From: Nemophila menziesii
Taxonomy: Eukaryota; Streptophyta; Magnoliopsida; Boraginales; Hydrophyllaceae
DNA: 64,000 bases
Direction of reading: 5' to 3'
Assembly (NCBI GenBank): GCA_029959085.1
Contig: JARWIR010000050.1
Location: 620,001 to 684,000, forward strand
Numbering within the stretch: the stretch's first letter is position 1; each line of letters starts with the position of its first letter. The position numbers were made by a program, and so were the translations under genes. The notes beneath the pieces are model-generated. The model had not been told where the DNA came from, did not search any database, and was given only the letters and a program-made list of their open reading frames with translations. Of the stretch, positions 62,693 to 64,000 are shown piece by piece.

Positions 62693-64000
62693 TTATATTT
62701 TATAGATTTAGATTAATTTACTAAAAAACTTTAACTTCTACAATCATACGAATTTTAATAAAATGAGTGTTTTTATATTTTATTTATCTTATAAGAGGTG
62801 TTGACAAACTATACAAAAAAAATTAGAGGGTTCACGAATATTTTTTATAGGATATAGTAAAAAGTTGTTACATTTCCCTTTGAATTCCTCTTCTTATATG
62901 AATATATATTACAAACATTCTCGTAGTAATAAATATCAACGATTATAGGTCTATGAAAGTTTTTTCTAAATAGTGGTCATTTACCTGGCTCACACATCAG
63001 TCGAGTATAAATATTAAACAAAGCAACTATTACTTGACCTTGTAGATATTGTATGGAAATTTTGTTAGTGGAGTGTTACAAAATTTATAAAAGACTTTAT
63101 ACATATTTAATAATGTATTTGTGAAGATAATTAATTAAAATAAAATCTGAAATAATTTATGATATTGTTTTAAAGATCATAAGGATACAAAAATATCAAT
63201 ATAAGAATTAACATAGAAAAGAAACAATTTATTGCATTAACGCGAGAGATGGCTAGATAAATGGGTTGAACGTTAGCATTTTAGCATCATCCTCGACGGG
63301 GATTATGCTTGGACATGTAAAATCTTTCATAATATGTATCCATATATTTACGGTTATATAGTTCAAGAATACCTCAACATATTTTAGTTAAATTATTTTG
63401 TAAGCTATATTGGGTTTCTCTTGCATATAATAGAAATTATTAATTGTTTAGTCTATTATTTTACACACTCGTTTTACCTTTTTTAAGTTCTTCCAAAATT
63501 ATTATTTTAGTTCTCAATATTTTTGTTAAAAAGTTATGGTAAAAAATGACAAACCATTATAAATATTTTGAACTAAAAAGATATAAATTACTTTAAAATA
63601 AATAAAGAATTATTTTTAGGGCTATTTTATTAGCTTATAATTTTAAGTCACCTACACTTATATGGGTCTAAAATAATTCTAATTTTATTTGTTCAAATTT
63701 ATTTTTGTGATTCCAAATTTTAATTAAGGTTTCCCACTTAACTCAAGATTAAAAGAAAAAAATAATAACTCTTATTACATTATCAAATCTAAATCTTTAT
63801 TTTATCATACACAAACAAAAATAAACTCTTTGAAAGCTTTAGGAAATGTCACGTGTCCAAGGTGTCGATTGAATTCTTCTATATGAGACATGTCTTTCGA
63901 TGAACATCAACTGACATTAGAAACTACTCATTGATATTTTCAATATAATCATTGATATTTTTCTGACTATATATGTTTTTAGATATAATGTACCTCAACT
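62693..64000 (+). mobile_element. A2': start of the next A-type body, cut by window end
   Basis: Near-identical to 24,431-25,738 (non-coding head of A2). The transposase region would begin about 0.75 kb past the window end if the pattern continues. Confidence 0.75.

Larger units (their letters stand above)
38059..64000 (+). repeat. 38-kb segmental direct repeat, copy 2 (right end outside window)
   Basis: Copy of 1-25,738 in direct orientation; the last base of the window matches about 25,738. Block order is the same as in copy 1: S1', A1', L1', B1', D1', S2', L2', A2'. Differences from copy 1 include three rather than two 61-bp units near 47,800-47,990, two rather than three 41-bp units near 49,745-49,825, a shorter AT tract at 45,436-45,460 and a longer one at 57,399-57,442. 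The sequence 25,739-38,058 between the two copies is seen once only, because the window ends before its counterpart. Confidence 0.97.

Noticed and set aside
1..64000. tRNA, rRNA and snoRNA genes
   Set aside because: No cloverleaf-compatible TTCGAATC-type arm with a matching D arm, and no rRNA core sequence, was found on reading both strands by eye.

Overview
The window is AT-rich eukaryotic DNA, almost certainly from a flowering plant. The only recognisable coding matter is plant-type: degraded CACTA (En/Spm) Tnp2-like transposase with the DUF4218 and DUF4216 modules, and five C-terminal fragments of a GRAS regulator closest to SCARECROW-LIKE 3 (SCL3). I see no intact gene, no RNA gene and no prokaryotic signature. 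The species cannot be named from the sequence.

The dominant feature is nested direct duplication at three scales. (1) 1-25,738 recurs, nearly base for base, as 38,059-64,000, with an offset of 38,058-38,262 bp; both copies run off the window. (2) Inside each 38-kb unit are two related halves of about 19 kb, each built as S - A - L - B - D. (3) Inside each half, A and B are diverged head-to-tail copies of one transposon-derived body of about 6-7 kb, joined by a linker L of about 1.4 kb.

Layout of the first unit: 1-2,074 non-coding with a small MITE-like element; S1 2,075-2,975 (unrecognised spliced-gene-like remnant); A1 2,978-8,947; L1 8,948-10,392; B1 10,393-17,190; D1 17,451-18,745; non-coding 18,746-20,729; S2 20,730-21,600; non-coding 21,601-23,078; L2 23,079-24,430; A2 24,431-29,434, joined by a deletion junction directly to a 5'-truncated B2, 29,435-34,640; D2 34,655-35,940; a 486-bp tandem duplication; a 306-bp foldback element; non-coding to 38,058. 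The second unit repeats this order: S1' 40,148, A1' 41,053, L1' 47,004, B1' 48,521, D1' 55,690, S2' 59,000, L2' 61,340, A2' 62,693 to the window end.

Each complete body reads, on the + strand: non-coding head, Tnp2 transposase remnant (end of Transposase_21, DUF4218, DUF4216), about 2 kb of non-coding sequence, GRAS/SCL3 C-terminal fragment, and a tail of about 0.5 kb. A-type bodies share an internal deletion of about 880 bp that removes DUF4218; B-type bodies keep it. All copies carry stops or frameshifts. The best reading is a decayed CACTA-like element that carries a piece of a host GRAS gene and was amplified by segmental duplication, with patchy exchange between copies. Percent identities and family assignments were judged by eye; no alignment or database search was run.
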